Assembly (NCBI GenBank): GCA_002696735.1
Contig: NZSL01000013.1
Span: 211,633 to 275,632 of the forward strand
DNA from: Methylophaga sp.
Lineage (GTDB): Bacteria > Pseudomonadota > Gammaproteobacteria > Nitrosococcales > Methylophagaceae
Length of the DNA stretch: 64,000 nucleotides
Direction: 5' to 3'
The position numbers and the translations under genes are program-made. The notes below the pieces were generated by a model. That model searched no databases. It was not told the origin of the DNA and saw only the letters and a program-made list of their open reading frames with translations. Within the stretch, counting starts at the first letter, position 1; every line of letters starts with the position of its first letter. Positions 1-9,682 of this stretch are shown piece after piece.

Positions 1-216
1 GGCAGTCAGCAGTGATTCTGTGTCTGTCTCGGCATCAAACAGGGCGATGACCGACGTCGCAGACCATAAAGGGGTTTCACCAATAGCTGGTTCATAGATA
101 GGTTGATCAGCGTTATCCTGAAAGGTAACAGCGGCTGCTCCGCATTCAGACAGAGCATCAGATAATGACTCTGCCTGCTTCGGTGAGCTGGTAAAAATAA
201 GTTGGATCCAGGCCAT
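1..216 (-). CDS. prmA: Ribosomal protein L11 methyltransferase, N-terminal part (cut by window edge)
   Basis: The first 72 codons of PrmA, which trimethylates ribosomal protein L11 using S-adenosylmethionine. The ATG is at 214-216 on the minus strand. The translation starts MAWIQLIF and includes [19 protein letters not shown] and LFDAETDTE, matching the N-terminal substrate-recognition domain of E. coli PrmA almost motif for motif. The catalytic domain lies beyond position 1. It follows accC by 11 bp, the usual accB-accC-prmA order, so co-transcription is likely. Confidence 0.9.
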   Translation of the reverse strand, partial: MAWIQLIFTSSPKQAESLSDALSECGAAAVTFQDNADQPIYEPAIGETPLWSATSVIALFDAETDTESLLTA

Positions 217-227
217 AACGAACGGAC

Positions 228-1568
228 TTAAAGTCCGAGTTTCTTTTCAAGGTAGTGGATATTGGTGCCACCGGTCTGGAAATGCGTGTCATCCATAATG
301 TCACGTTGTAGTTCAACGTTAGTTTTAATGCCTTCAATACCAATTTCTTTCAATGCAGTACGCATCCGCGCAATGGCTGATTCACGGGTATTACCATAGG
401 CAATGAGTTTGCCTATTAACGAGTCATAATTAGGTGGAACCTTATAGCCACTGTACAGATGTGAATCCATACGAATACCCGCACCGCCCGGAGCATGATA
501 ATGGGTGACCAGACCAGGACTTGGCATAAAAGTACGTGGATCTTCAGCGTTAATTCGGCATTCAATGGCATGACCACGGATAATGATGTCTTCCTGGCTG
601 AATGATAATGGCATGCCAGAAGCAATACGAATCTGTTCGGCAACCAGATCAATACCGGTGACCCGTTCAGTGACCGGATGCTCTACCTGAATGCGGGTGT
701 TCATCTCGATGAAATAGAACTCACCGTCCTGATAAAGAAATTCAAAGGTACCCGCACCGCGATAGCCAATGCGGACACAGGCATCGGCACAGACTTTACC
801 CATGCGAGCACGCATTTCAGGGGTAATACCCGGAGCCGGTGCTTCTTCGACGACTTTCTGATGACGACGCTGCATTGAGCAGTCCCGTTCACCTAAATGC
901 ACTGCATTGCCATGCTCATCGGCCAGCACCTGAAACTCGATATGACGTGGGTTTTCCAGGAATTTTTCCATGTAAACCATATCATTACTGAAGGCAGATT
1001 TTGCTTCACTCTTGGTCAGGGAAATAGCATTGAGCAGATGCGCTTCACTATGCACTTCACGCATACCACGTCCACCACCGCCGCCGGCGGCTTTGATGAT
1101 AATCGGATAACCAATTTCTCTTGCCAGACGCAGATTGGTCTGATCATCGTTACCCAGCGGGCCGTCTGAACCGGGAACACACGGAACCCCGGCCGCTTTC
1201 ATCGCTTTGATGGCTTCAACCTTGTCACCCATCATCCGAATTGTTTCAGAACGCGGACCGATAAAAATAAAGCCGCTTTGTTCAACACGCTCAGCAAAGT
1301 CTGCATTTTCAGACAGGAAGCCATATCCGGGATGGATAGCCGTTGCATCGGTAATCTCGGCGGCACTGATCAACGCGGGGACATTCAGGTAGCTGAGGTT
1401 CGATGCCGCTGGACCAATGCAGACACTTTCATCAGCCAGTAATACATGTTTCAAATCACGATCCACATCAGAGTGAACAGCAACCGTTTTAATGCCTAAT
1501 TCCCAGCATGCTCTGAGAATACGCAAAGCAATCTCGCCACGATTAGCGATGACAATTTTATCAATCAT
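228..1568 (-). CDS. accC: Acetyl-CoA carboxylase, biotin carboxylase subunit
   Basis: Carboxylates the biotin of AccB using ATP and bicarbonate, the first half-reaction of malonyl-CoA synthesis for fatty acids; cytosolic. The 446 residues match the family length (about 449). The N-terminal NRGEIALRI motif opens the biotin-carboxylase fold. Lys159 followed by AAGGGGGRG forms the ATP-grasp glycine-rich loop. The central [10 protein letters not shown] and [16 protein letters not shown] segments carry metal- and bicarbonate-binding residues. The gene follows accB after 54 bp on the same strand and precedes prmA. Nothing is unusual. Confidence 0.97.
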   Translation of the reverse strand: MIDKIVIANRGEIALRILRACWELGIKTVAVHSDVDRDLKHVLLADESVCIGPAASNLSYLNVPALISAAEITDATAIHPGYGFLSENADFAERVEQSGFIFIGPRSETIRMMGDKVEAIKAMKAAGVPCVPGSDGPLGNDDQTNLRLAREIGYPIIIKAAGGGGGRGMREVHSEAHLLNAISLTKSEAKSAFSNDMVYMEKFLENPRHIEFQVLADEHGNAVHLGERDCSMQRRHQKVVEEAPAPGITPEMRARMGKVCADACVRIGYRGAGTFEFLYQDGEFYFIEMNTRIQVEHPVTERVTGIDLVAEQIRIASGMPLSFSQEDIIIRGHAIECRINAEDPRTFMPSPGLVTHYHAPGGAGIRMDSHLYSGYKVPPNYDSLIGKLIAYGNTRESAIARMRTALKEIGIEGIKTNVELQRDIMDDTHFQTGGTNIHYLEKKLGL

Positions 1569-1622
1569 GTTGTTTTATCCGCAGTTTTTGGTTTGCCATA
1601 ACAGCCGAAGCTGTCAGCAAAA

Positions 1623-2093
1623 TTATTCGATAACGATTAATGGTTCGTCATACTCAACCGGGTGACCATCTTCAACCAGGATGGCTTTAACAATACCGCT
1701 ACGATCCGCTTCAATCTGATTGAACATTTTCATCGCTTCGATGATGCAAATCACATCACCGGCGGATACCTGCTGACCTACTTCCACGAAAGCCGCCGCA
1801 TCGGGTGAGGGTGAACCGTAAAAGGTACCAACCATGGGCGAGCGCACAGCATTGGCTTCGTTAGAGGATTTTGTTGCCGCTGCTGCCGTCGCGGTGTTTG
1901 CCGCATCACTGGCAAATGACGGTGTGCTCTGTGCAGCAGGTGCGGGTTGTGGTGCAGCAAAATATTGTTGTTGTGGATAAGCGGAACTGGCGCGGCTGAT
2001 ACGAACAGATTCTTCACCTTCAGAAATTTCGATTTCAGCAACATCCGATTCCTGAATCAAATCAATCAATTTTTTTATTTTACGAATATCCAT
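1623..2093 (-). CDS. accB: Acetyl-CoA carboxylase, biotin carboxyl carrier protein
   Basis: Carries the covalently bound biotin that shuttles carboxyl groups between AccC and AccA/D. The protein has 156 residues. An N-terminal stretch ([17 protein letters not shown]) is followed by an Ala/Thr/Pro-rich linker (about residues 45-80). The C-terminal biotinyl domain has the EAMKM motif, placing the biotinylated lysine at residue 122, the same number as in E. coli. A conserved thumb-like insertion ([12 protein letters not shown]) is present. It begins 9 bp after the end of aroQ and leads the accB-accC-prmA run. Confidence 0.97.
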   Translation of the reverse strand: MDIRKIKKLIDLIQESDVAEIEISEGEESVRISRASSAYPQQQYFAAPQPAPAAQSTPSFASDAANTATAAAATKSSNEANAVRSPMVGTFYGSPSPDAAAFVEVGQQVSAGDVICIIEAMKMFNQIEADRSGIVKAILVEDGHPVEYDEPLIVIE

Positions 2094-2102
2094 GATTTAG
2101 CC

Positions 2103-2540
2103 TTAAGGGTTGAGTTGTTTAGTGGCAGCTTGTAATGCCAATTCATATCCCTGAGCACCGAGACCGCAAATCACGCCAACAGCCAAATCTGAAAAGTAGG
2201 ACTGTTGCCGGAATGCTTCACGACGATGCACATTGGAAAGATGTATTTCTATAAAAGGTATTGCGACCGCAGCTAATGCATCACGAATGGCTACGCTGGT
2301 GTGAGTAAAAGCTGCGGGATTAATTAAAATAAAATCATATTGCTGACGTGCTGATTGTATAGCCGAGACCAATTCATGTTCGGCATTGCTTTGCAGTGAA
2401 TCAAGTTGATGGCCATCAGCCTGAGCTAACTCAGCCAGGCGGGTATTGATATCGTCTAACGTGGTGGCACCATAAATTTCAGGCTCGCGCTGACCCAACA
2501 AATTCAGATTGGGGCCATGCAATACTAGAAATTTCGCCAT
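2103..2540 (-). CDS. aroQ: 3-dehydroquinate dehydratase, type II
   Basis: Converts 3-dehydroquinate to 3-dehydroshikimate in the shikimate pathway; a cytosolic dodecamer in known members. The chosen ATG (2538-2540) gives [16 protein letters not shown], the standard type II start, and 145 residues, the usual length. An upstream in-frame start at 2585 would add 15 non-conserved residues. The active-site tyrosine segment (REPEIYG), the [10 protein letters not shown] motif and the HLSNVHRRE motif with the catalytic histidine are all visible. It sits directly upstream of accB, as in many Gammaproteobacteria. Confidence 0.96.
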   Translation of the reverse strand: MAKFLVLHGPNLNLLGQREPEIYGATTLDDINTRLAELAQADGHQLDSLQSNAEHELVSAIQSARQQYDFILINPAAFTHTSVAIRDALAAVAIPFIEIHLSNVHRREAFRQQSYFSDLAVGVICGLGAQGYELALQAATKQLNP

Positions 2541-2675
2541 AATAACAACACACCAACACTGGAAATATAAGCCGAGATTTTGCACCAGCTAACGCTTTAT
2601 TGTCCAGCTTTTTAACTAAAAATCCGGCTTTTTGTCGCTAATTTCGTCGAAATAGAGAAGTTCTTGCAGTTTTAA

Positions 2676-4514
2676 TTATCTGGCCTGGAAATCCGCCAGA
2701 TGAGCGTTCAACTGGGCGGCTGAGACGTGCCCGACCAGACGATGTTCAGCCGATTCTTCTGCATTTTCGTCAAAAAACAACATGCTGGGTGGACCAAATA
2801 CCCGCAATGATTTTAACAAGGTTTGATGCGCATCAGTATTGTCTGTGAGATCCACTTTCAGCAAAGTAAAATTCTGCAACGTGCTGATGACCTCGGCATC
2901 ACGGAAAGTCGTTTGTTCCATGTTTTTGCAATCGGTACACCAGTCGGCATAAAAATCGAGCATCACCGGCTTATTACTTTGCTGCAGCTGAGACTGCAGT
3001 TCTTCCAGTGAGTTGACATAGGTAAATTGCAGAGCGGGTTGAGGGGCTGTTGTGCCGGGCGAAAGGCTTAATTTATGCAAAGGCTGCAAAATGGATTGTC
3101 CGCCGCTGGCACTGCCGATGAGCATTAATGCACCCGTGATAAGTGATAAAAGTCCCAGACCTTTCCAGAATTTTTGCCAGCCAGTTGCTTCAATCGGTAG
3201 ATTGTTCAGGGCACCCAGATACACTGCGGTCATCACCAGCAGGGCGCCACTCATAAACAGAATGGCCCAACCCGGCAGAATGCGATCCAGCATCCATATC
3301 GCCAAAGCGAGCAGCATCACACCGAAAAAAGCCTTGATATTTTCCATCCAGCGTCCGGCTTTGGGCAGCAGGGTTCCGGCTGAGGTGCCAATAATCAGTA
3401 ACGGAATTCCCATGCCGATACTCATTGCAAATAATGCCGCACCTCCCAGCACCGGATCTGCGTGCTGACTGATAAATAATAAGGCACCTGCTAGTGGTGG
3501 AGCCAGGCAGGGCCCGACAATTAATCCTGATAGCAGCCCCATCAATGCCACGCCGGCTAATGTACCGCCCTGCTGACGGTGGCTGAGTTGATGCAATCGT
3601 TGTTGCAGAGCATGTGGCAACTGCAATTCATAAAAGCCAAACATCGATAACGCCAGTAACAGCAAAATGCCAACAAAGCCTGATATCACCCACGGATTTT
3701 GCAGCATAGCCTGGAGATTGCCGCCGAGTAAGCCGGTTAAAACCCCTGCCACTGTATAGGTAACGGACATGGCCAGTACATAAATCAGTGACAGAATAAA
3801 CGCCCGGCGGGTCGTAATATGCTCACCCTGGCCGACAATAATGCCGGACAAAATCGGAATCATTGGGAAAACGCAGGGGGTAAAGGCCAGTAATAAGCCG
3901 AGCCCCAGAAAACCAAACAGAATTTGCAACAGATTGTCATTTTGCAGACGCTGTGAAATTTCATCCTGCTGACTTAGGGGTGTGGAAGATAGCAGTGAGG
4001 TCGGGGCCGAGGTTTGTGTCTCAGTGGTTGCAGTCTTGCTGACTGTGGTTGTTGCCGGTAACTCCAGATCGAAGGTTTTGCGGGTAGGGGGGTAACAGAT
4101 ACCAAACGTTTCAGAGCAGCCCTGATAATGGGCTGTTAATGTGATGCGGGTCGGTTCGGACTGAGTACGTATCAGCGGCAGCTTGATTTGCACATCGCTG
4201 GTATACACCTCGGATAAACCAAAATATGCATCATTTTTCATATGCCCGCCGGGCAAAGTAAATTCGCCCAACTGTACAGAGTCATCCCCGATTATTTCGA
4301 AGCGGATTTTATTCTGATACAGATAATTTCCTTCCATTATCTGCCAGCCTGCCAATATCGTTTCGGGATCAGTCACTATCGCTTCAAAGTCAAAGGCTTC
4401 ATCAACTTCAGGAGGAGAGTCTGCACTGTCGAAACCAAATTTCTCCAACAGGCTCGGGCGCGCCTGTGCGGAAAAACTGCTGAGCAGCATGAGCAGGATT
4501 AAAAATTGTTTCAT
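2676..4514 (-). CDS. dsbD: Thiol:disulfide interchange protein DsbD
   Basis: Moves electrons from cytosolic thioredoxin across the inner membrane to periplasmic DsbC, CcmG and similar partners, and so supports cytochrome c maturation. The 612 residues comprise a signal peptide (about 1-18), the periplasmic alpha domain with Cys133 and Cys140, an eight-helix membrane core with Cys214 (FTPCVFP) and Cys336 (VGPCLAP), and a C-terminal thioredoxin domain with the CTDC pair at Cys526 and Cys529. All three redox pairs are intact. It lies upstream of aroQ on the same strand, separated by 135 bp. Confidence 0.96.
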   Translation of the reverse strand: MKQFLILLMLLSSFSAQARPSLLEKFGFDSADSPPEVDEAFDFEAIVTDPETILAGWQIMEGNYLYQNKIRFEIIGDDSVQLGEFTLPGGHMKNDAYFGLSEVYTSDVQIKLPLIRTQSEPTRITLTAHYQGCSETFGICYPPTRKTFDLELPATTTVSKTATTETQTSAPTSLLSSTPLSQQDEISQRLQNDNLLQILFGFLGLGLLLAFTPCVFPMIPILSGIIVGQGEHITTRRAFILSLIYVLAMSVTYTVAGVLTGLLGGNLQAMLQNPWVISGFVGILLLLALSMFGFYELQLPHALQQRLHQLSHRQQGGTLAGVALMGLLSGLIVGPCLAPPLAGALLFISQHADPVLGGAALFAMSIGMGIPLLIIGTSAGTLLPKAGRWMENIKAFFGVMLLALAIWMLDRILPGWAILFMSGALLVMTAVYLGALNNLPIEATGWQKFWKGLGLLSLITGALMLIGSASGGQSILQPLHKLSLSPGTTAPQPALQFTYVNSLEELQSQLQQSNKPVMLDFYADWCTDCKNMEQTTFRDAEVISTLQNFTLLKVDLTDNTDAHQTLLKSLRVFGPPSMLFFDENAEESAEHRLVGHVSAAQLNAHLADFQAR

Positions 4515-4597
4515 TACATTATCGCCACTGATTCATTGCAGTTACAGACCATTCTAACAGTCGAACGTTACACGGGTGAGTGCAACAGGATGTCATG

Positions 4598-4615
4598 TTG
4601 TCTTTAAACTGTAAT
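4598..4615 (+). promoter_or_regulatory. Candidate Pho box upstream of the PiT permease
   Basis: TTGTCTT and CTGTAAT are spaced 11 bp start to start, resembling the E. coli PhoB heptamer CTGTCAT. A third near-match, ATGTCAT at 4590-4596, is out of this register but could serve as a -35 with TAATAA at 4613-4618 and a 17-bp spacer. Degenerate; proposed because of the phosphate transporter downstream. Confidence 0.4.
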
Positions 4616-4650
4616 AATTGCCTTCTTTTTTGGCGAAACACAGGTGTCTT

Positions 4651-6300
4651 GTGGAAATCAAAACCATTCATAAACTTGAAAAACAGGCCTACAAAAAAAG
4701 CCATGCCGAATTAGCCCGAATAGGCTTCGCTCTATTTTTCCTCGCTGGCATTCTTGCATACAGTTTTGCTACCTCGGGTGGTGTTCCCAATAACCTGTTT
4801 CTAGCCATTGCCGCCGTGTTCGGTGGTTATATGGCGATGAATATTGGTGCCAACGATGTAGCCAATAATGTTGGCCCGGCGGTCGGCTCCAAGGCGCTGA
4901 CTATGGGCGGCGCGATTATGATCGCAATGATTTTTGAGGCAGCCGGTGCCTTTATCGCTGGTGGCGAAGTGGTGTCGACTATTAAAGGCGGCATTATTGA
5001 TATCAAGCAATTTGGTACCGATACCGAAACCTTTGTCTGGGCCATGATGGCTGCATTATTAGCAGCGGCTTTATGGCTTAATCTGGCAACCGTCGCCGGA
5101 GCGCCTGTATCAACTACTCACTCAATAGTGGGGGGGGTAATGGGCGGTGGTATGGCTGCCGCTGGCTTTGGTATTGTTGACTGGGGCACTATGGGGGCTA
5201 TTGTCAGTTCCTGGATTATTTCGCCATTGATGGGAGGCATTATTGCGGCCTCTTTTTTATTGGCTATCAAAAAAACCATCATTTTTCGCGACGACAAAAT
5301 TCAGGCTTCCTATCGTTGGGTACCGATTTATGTTTCGGTGATGGCCTGGGCTTTTTCCACTTATCTGGTGATCAAAGGGCTTAAGCAGGTATGGGGGCAA
5401 TTCATAACTACGCTGAATGGACTGCCAATTGTCGATATAGCTCCGCAAGCCAACCCCAGTTTTTTGGCTGCTGCATTGATTGGTTTTCTGATTGGGGTGC
5501 TGGTGTTCTGGATCGTTAAAAAGTCTCTGGCCAGTAATCTGCAATACATGAAAAATGATCGTGCCAGTGTCAATGCACAATTCACTATTCCGTTAATCTT
5601 TGCTGCGGCCTTATTAAGTTTTGCTCATGGTGCGAATGACGTGGCAAATGCCATCGGTCCTCTGGCCGCAATAAATGACGCCATTATGTCAGGTGGTATC
5701 ACCGATAAAGCCGGTATTCCGCTTTGGATTATGGCCGTGGGTGCTTTAGGTATTGCCATTGGCTTGGGTCTGTATGGTCCAAGGCTGATTCGTACCGTAG
5801 GTGGTGAAATTACCGAGCTGGATCAGATGCGAGCCTATTCAATCGCTATGGCTGCTGCTTTGACCGTCATCATTGCCAGTCAGCTCGGATTGCCGGTCAG
5901 TACAACGCATATTGCCATTGGTGGGGTATTTGGGGTTGGGTTCCTGCGTGAATGGCTGGATGAATCAAATAAAATCGAACGCCAGATTGATCGCGAAAAA
6001 GCCGAAATCAAAGATGATAAAAAGATGCTTAATGCACTGCGCGGCGAATTGAAAAAACTGGAGAAAAAACCCTCCAAAACCGTGGATGAATATCAACGTA
6101 TTACCGAGCTTTATCGATTGATTGATGAGGAAGAGTCCGCGCTGAAAAAAGCCAAAAAAGTCCTCAAAAAAGAAAAGAAAAACCTGTTCGTTAAACGCGA
6201 TATGGTGAAAAAGATCGTCACAGCGTGGGTGGTCACCGTTCCAGCAGCGGCAACTTTATCAGCCTGCATCTTCTTTATGATTAGAGGCATCATGCTGTAA
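4651..6300 (+). CDS. PiT-family low-affinity inorganic phosphate permease
   Basis: Secondary phosphate transporter of the inner membrane. Two PHO4 signature segments are visible: NDVANNVGPAVGSKALT near the N-terminus and GANDVANAIGPLAAIN in the second half, as expected for the inverted-repeat fold. A charged Lys/Glu-rich, probably coiled-coil, cytosolic segment (about residues 435-515) precedes the last transmembrane helix; this resembles long proteobacterial PiT variants. I chose GTG at 4651 because AGG (4642-4644) lies at ribosome-binding distance; a TTG at 4618 would add 11 unlikely residues. It opens the phosphate block, followed after 58 bp by the ArsJ-like gene. Confidence 0.88.
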   Translation: MEIKTIHKLEKQAYKKSHAELARIGFALFFLAGILAYSFATSGGVPNNLFLAIAAVFGGYMAMNIGANDVANNVGPAVGSKALTMGGAIMIAMIFEAAGAFIAGGEVVSTIKGGIIDIKQFGTDTETFVWAMMAALLAAALWLNLATVAGAPVSTTHSIVGGVMGGGMAAAGFGIVDWGTMGAIVSSWIISPLMGGIIAASFLLAIKKTIIFRDDKIQASYRWVPIYVSVMAWAFSTYLVIKGLKQVWGQFITTLNGLPIVDIAPQANPSFLAAALIGFLIGVLVFWIVKKSLASNLQYMKNDRASVNAQFTIPLIFAAALLSFAHGANDVANAIGPLAAINDAIMSGGITDKAGIPLWIMAVGALGIAIGLGLYGPRLIRTVGGEITELDQMRAYSIAMAAALTVIIASQLGLPVSTTHIAIGGVFGVGFLREWLDESNKIERQIDREKAEIKDDKKMLNALRGELKKLEKKPSKTVDEYQRITELYRLIDEEESALKKAKKVLKKEKKNLFVKRDMVKKIVTAWVVTVPAAATLSACIFFMIRGIML

Positions 6301-6358
6301 TCAAATCTTCATTAAACTGACATATTATTTTCAGCTTATTTGTCAGGACGATTTGAAC

Positions 6359-7582
6359 ATGCTGAATAAACTTAAAGCATTGCCCATTGCGATTCAGCAA
6401 TATCTGGTGGTGACCTTCAGCTACTGGGCGTTTACCGTTTCCGACGGTGCGTTACGCATGCTGGTGGTATTGTTTTTCCATCAACTGGGCTACAGCCCGC
6501 TTGAAGTGGCAATGCTGTTTGTTCTGTATGAATTTTTCGGCATAGTGACAAACCTGGTCGGTGGCTGGCTGGCCGCCAGAGTAGGGTTAAACGTCACAAT
6601 GCATCTGGGCTTGTTATTACAGGTTATTGCATTGGCAATGCTGCTGGTGGATCCGCAGTGGCTCACTGTGGCGTATGTCATGGTCGCGCAGGCACTCTCC
6701 GGTATTGCCAAAGATTTGAATAAAATGAGTGCCAAATCCAGCATCAAAATGCTGGTGGCTGATAACGCCCAATCAACCTTATTTAAATGGATATCCATCC
6801 TTACCGGCTCCAAAAATGCCCTGAAAGGTGTTGGTTTCTTTGTCGGTGCGGCCCTGCTTTCCTGGATCGGTTTTCGTGGCGCGATACTGGCCATGGCGAT
6901 TGTGCTTCTGGTAGTGTTGATTTTCAGCATCGTCATGTTGCAACGCGATCTGGGTAAAGCCAAAAATAAACCAAAATTCAGTGATATCTGGTCAAAAAGT
7001 GCACCGGTGAATCATTTGTCGTTGGCAAGGTTCTTTTTGTTTGGTTCTCGAGATATCTGGTTTGTGGTGGCCTTACCAGTGTTTTTGCATGCCCAATTAC
7101 AGTGGTCACCTATTTATGTCGGTGGTCTGCTGGCGGCTTGGGTAATTGCTTACGGTATTGTGCAGGCACTTGCCCCTAAGCTGACTGGCTTTTCCAGACA
7201 AAATGCTCCTGATGGCTATCATGTCTGGCTATGGTCCTTACCCCTCTTTGTGTTGCCGTTATTGATTGCCGCCTCGGTATATTTTGAATGGGCTGTCATA
7301 CCTGCTTTAACTGTCGGCTTATTAATTTATGGCGCTATCTTTGCGATCAATTCTGCAATCCATTCCTATCTTATCGTGTCATATGCTGATGCGGCTGGGG
7401 TTTCCCTGGATGTCGGTTTTTATTACATGGCTAATGCGGCTGGAAGATTGTTTGGTACATTATTATCTGGCTGGGTCTATCAGGTTTCCGGGTTAGCAGC
7501 CTGTCTGGTCATTTCTGCCTTAATGATTCTGTCCGCCAGTTTTATTTCAAAAATGTTACCGCGCAAAGACCAGACTGTATAA
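6359..7582 (+). CDS. arsJ: ArsJ-type MFS exporter, probable organoarsenical (1-arseno-3-phosphoglycerate) efflux
   Basis: An MFS protein of 407 residues with about 12 hydrophobic helices. Motifs I associate with ArsJ are present: FSYWAFTVSDGALRMLVVLF, SPLEVAMLFVLYEFFGI, SGIAKDLNKMSAKSSIK and FLFGSRDIWFVVALPVFL. ArsJ exports 1-arseno-3-phosphoglycerate made from arsenate by a partner glyceraldehyde-3-phosphate dehydrogenase. No GAPDH or ArsR gene is adjacent; the neighbours are PiT and phoBR. Arsenate enters cells through phosphate transporters, so the setting makes sense. The ATG at 6359 follows AGGA (6345-6348); a TTG at 6353 is an alternative start. The family call is from memory of the motifs. 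Confidence 0.75.
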   Translation: MLNKLKALPIAIQQYLVVTFSYWAFTVSDGALRMLVVLFFHQLGYSPLEVAMLFVLYEFFGIVTNLVGGWLAARVGLNVTMHLGLLLQVIALAMLLVDPQWLTVAYVMVAQALSGIAKDLNKMSAKSSIKMLVADNAQSTLFKWISILTGSKNALKGVGFFVGAALLSWIGFRGAILAMAIVLLVVLIFSIVMLQRDLGKAKNKPKFSDIWSKSAPVNHLSLARFFLFGSRDIWFVVALPVFLHAQLQWSPIYVGGLLAAWVIAYGIVQALAPKLTGFSRQNAPDGYHVWLWSLPLFVLPLLIAASVYFEWAVIPALTVGLLIYGAIFAINSAIHSYLIVSYADAAGVSLDVGFYYMANAAGRLFGTLLSGWVYQVSGLAACLVISALMILSASFISKMLPRKDQTV

Positions 7583-7593
7583 AGCTTTCAGCG

Positions 7594-7611
7594 TTGTTAT
7601 CAAATTGTCAT
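7594..7611 (+). promoter_or_regulatory. Pho box and promoter upstream of phoBR
   Basis: TTGTTAT, a 4-bp spacer and TTGTCAT form two heptamers 11 bp apart, close to the CTGTCAT consensus. The second heptamer doubles as a -35 (TTGTCA, 7605-7610), with TATTCT at 7629-7634 as a -10 after an 18-bp spacer. This predicts autoregulation of phoBR by phosphorylated PhoB, 52 bp before the phoB ATG. Confidence 0.6.
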
Positions 7612-7663
7612 ATTTAGCCGTTAAGCTTTATTCTTAGAAAAATAGTTCAGGAAAAAATCGGAT

Positions 7664-8356
7664 ATGAGCATATCAGTATTACTGGTTGAAGATGACGCCG
7701 CCATTCGTGACATGATTAATTTCAGTCTGCGTCAAACGGGATTTACCTGCGAAGCAGTCAAGGATGGCGAAACGGGGCTGGATTGGTTGAAAAATCAACA
7801 ACCAGACATGATTTTGCTGGACTGGATGTTACCTGGAATTGATGGCATCGAGTTTATCCGCCGTCTGCGTGCCAATGAGTTTTTAGCATCCATTCCCGTG
7901 ATTATGCTCACCGCCAAAGGCGAAAGTGAAGATATGGTGAAAGGTCTGAGCGTCGGTGCTGATGACTATATTAATAAACCATTTTCCCCACCTGAATTAA
8001 TTGCACGAATTAAAGCGGTTTTACGTCGTTGTCGTCCGATGGAAGATGATGATGCCCAGAAATTGCAGATGGGTGAACTGGTTATGGATACCAAAAGCCA
8101 CCGGGTCTCGGTGAATGGTGAACGCATTGAATTGGGACCGACCGAATTCCGTTTACTACACTTTTTTATGAAAAACCCAGAGCGAGCCTATAACCGCTCC
8201 CAGCTGCTGGATTTTGTCTGGGGCGATACCGTATATATAGAGGAGCGCACAGTGGATGTGCACATTCGTCGTCTGCGTAAGGCGCTGGAACCCAGCGGTC
8301 ATGACAACCTGGTACAAACCGTTCGCGGTGTCGGTTACCGTTTTTCTGCTGAATAG
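7664..8356 (+). CDS. phoB: Phosphate regulon response regulator PhoB
   Basis: OmpR-family regulator that binds Pho boxes when phosphate is scarce. The 230 residues hold a receiver domain with acidic residues Glu9-Asp10-Asp11, phosphoacceptor Asp53 (LLDWMLPG) and the conserved lysine in INKPFSPPEL. A winged-helix effector domain follows (LGPTEFRLLHFF, ERTVDVHIRRLRKAL, VRGVGYRF), all classic PhoB motifs. Length matches E. coli PhoB (229). The phoR start is 12 bp downstream, so the two are one transcription unit. Confidence 0.97.
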   Translation: MSISVLLVEDDAAIRDMINFSLRQTGFTCEAVKDGETGLDWLKNQQPDMILLDWMLPGIDGIEFIRRLRANEFLASIPVIMLTAKGESEDMVKGLSVGADDYINKPFSPPELIARIKAVLRRCRPMEDDDAQKLQMGELVMDTKSHRVSVNGERIELGPTEFRLLHFFMKNPERAYNRSQLLDFVWGDTVYIEERTVDVHIRRLRKALEPSGHDNLVQTVRGVGYRFSAE

Positions 8357-8368
8357 CAGGATCGTCTG

Positions 8369-9658
8369 ATGCAATGGGATTATTGGCGTTTACTGACCGT
8401 GCTCAGTCTGGCCGGTTTTGTGGGACTGGTCGTTGGTCATATGATGGCTTTTCTGTTTGTCGCTGCACTTATTTACATTTTCTGGATGCAGAGTAAATGG
8501 AACCAGTTGCAGGCATGGCTGGATAAACCTAAGAAAAACAGTTCTCCGCAAGCCGAAGGGGTTATTAATGACGTGTGTCGGCAGATCGAACAGATGCGCG
8601 CACAAAACAGCAGTCGTAAAAAAAAGCTCACCGGTTATTTAAAACGTTTCCAATCGGCCACTGCGGCTTTACCTGATGCGGTGGTGGTAATGGGCGAGTT
8701 TGGTCAAGTCAGTTGGGCCAATACCTCAGCCATGACGTTATTGGGAATCAACTGGCCGCATGACAATGGCGTCAGAGTCAATAATCTGGTTCGCGACCCG
8801 GCATTCCAAAAATTACTGGAACTTGATGGTGACGCCGAGGAATCGGTTATAGCCGTTTCACCGATGAATGATCGCATTCAGCTTGAATTCAAAGTCGTTC
8901 GGTATGCAAGCAAGGACAGGTTGCTGATCGCCAGAGATATCACCCAGACACAGAAACTGCAGCGTATGCGGCGTGATTTTGTGGCCAATGTATCGCATGA
9001 ATTGCGTACACCATTGACGGTTTTACGGGGGTATCTGGAAACCTTGACCACGGAAAGTGATCAGGAGCTCTGGCAACAGGCTTTACCGGTAATGCAGCAA
9101 CAAAGCCAACGAATGCATCTTATGATCAAGGATCTGCTGGCATTATCTCAACTGGAAACCGGTGAAAAGCCGTTGCAACACCGACCTACGGATATCTGCA
9201 AGTTATTGCATAGCGTGGTGGAGGATGCCAAACGACTGGAACATTTTCATCAACATCAGATCAACCTGCATTGTTTGAGTGAAAAATGGCTAATGGCAGA
9301 TGCTGATGAACTACGCAGCGCAATCTCCAATCTGGTCTTTAATGCAGTCAAATATACCCCAGCAGAAACCCAGATCGATGTCAGATGGGATATCGAGGGT
9401 GAGTTTGCTGTTATTGAGGTAAAAGATACCGGTGAAGGTATTGCCCAGCATCATCTCGACCGCTTAACAGAACGCTTTTACCGTGTTGATAGTGGTCGTG
9501 CCAGGGAAACCGGTGGTACAGGACTTGGGCTGGCCATCGTCAAGCATGTGTTGCAACGACACAAAGCTGAACTGTTGATTCAGAGTGCTATTGGTGAAGG
9601 TTCAAGTTTTAAATGCTGTTTTCCCGCCAAAAATGTGATGGATAAAATAGACATTTAG
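8369..9658 (+). CDS. phoR: Phosphate regulon sensor histidine kinase PhoR
   Basis: Membrane kinase that phosphorylates PhoB under phosphate limitation and is held inactive through PhoU and Pst when phosphate is plentiful. The 429 residues begin with two closely spaced hydrophobic helices (about 8-42) with almost no periplasmic loop, as in E. coli PhoR. Next come a charged linker, a PAS-like domain (about 95-190), the HisKA helix with His210 in VANVSHELRTPL, and an HATPase domain with the N box (SNLVFNAVKYTP), DTGEGI and GGTGLGLAIVKH. This is the standard architecture. Confidence 0.96.
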   Translation: MQWDYWRLLTVLSLAGFVGLVVGHMMAFLFVAALIYIFWMQSKWNQLQAWLDKPKKNSSPQAEGVINDVCRQIEQMRAQNSSRKKKLTGYLKRFQSATAALPDAVVVMGEFGQVSWANTSAMTLLGINWPHDNGVRVNNLVRDPAFQKLLELDGDAEESVIAVSPMNDRIQLEFKVVRYASKDRLLIARDITQTQKLQRMRRDFVANVSHELRTPLTVLRGYLETLTTESDQELWQQALPVMQQQSQRMHLMIKDLLALSQLETGEKPLQHRPTDICKLLHSVVEDAKRLEHFHQHQINLHCLSEKWLMADADELRSAISNLVFNAVKYTPAETQIDVRWDIEGEFAVIEVKDTGEGIAQHHLDRLTERFYRVDSGRARETGGTGLGLAIVKHVLQRHKAELLIQSAIGEGSSFKCCFPAKNVMDKIDI

Positions 9659-9682
9659 CCTTACTGACTACTGTTTTCGGTC

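Noticed and set aside
3052..3468. 138-codon frame opposite dsbD
   Set aside because: Shadow of the DsbD membrane core; composition and position are fully explained by dsbD.
6317..6346. Strong Pho box directly upstream of the ArsJ-like gene
   Set aside because: CTGACAT and TTTTCAG are 11 bp apart but match the heptamer poorly, and the better TTGTCAG (6340-6346) is out of register; too weak to annotate.
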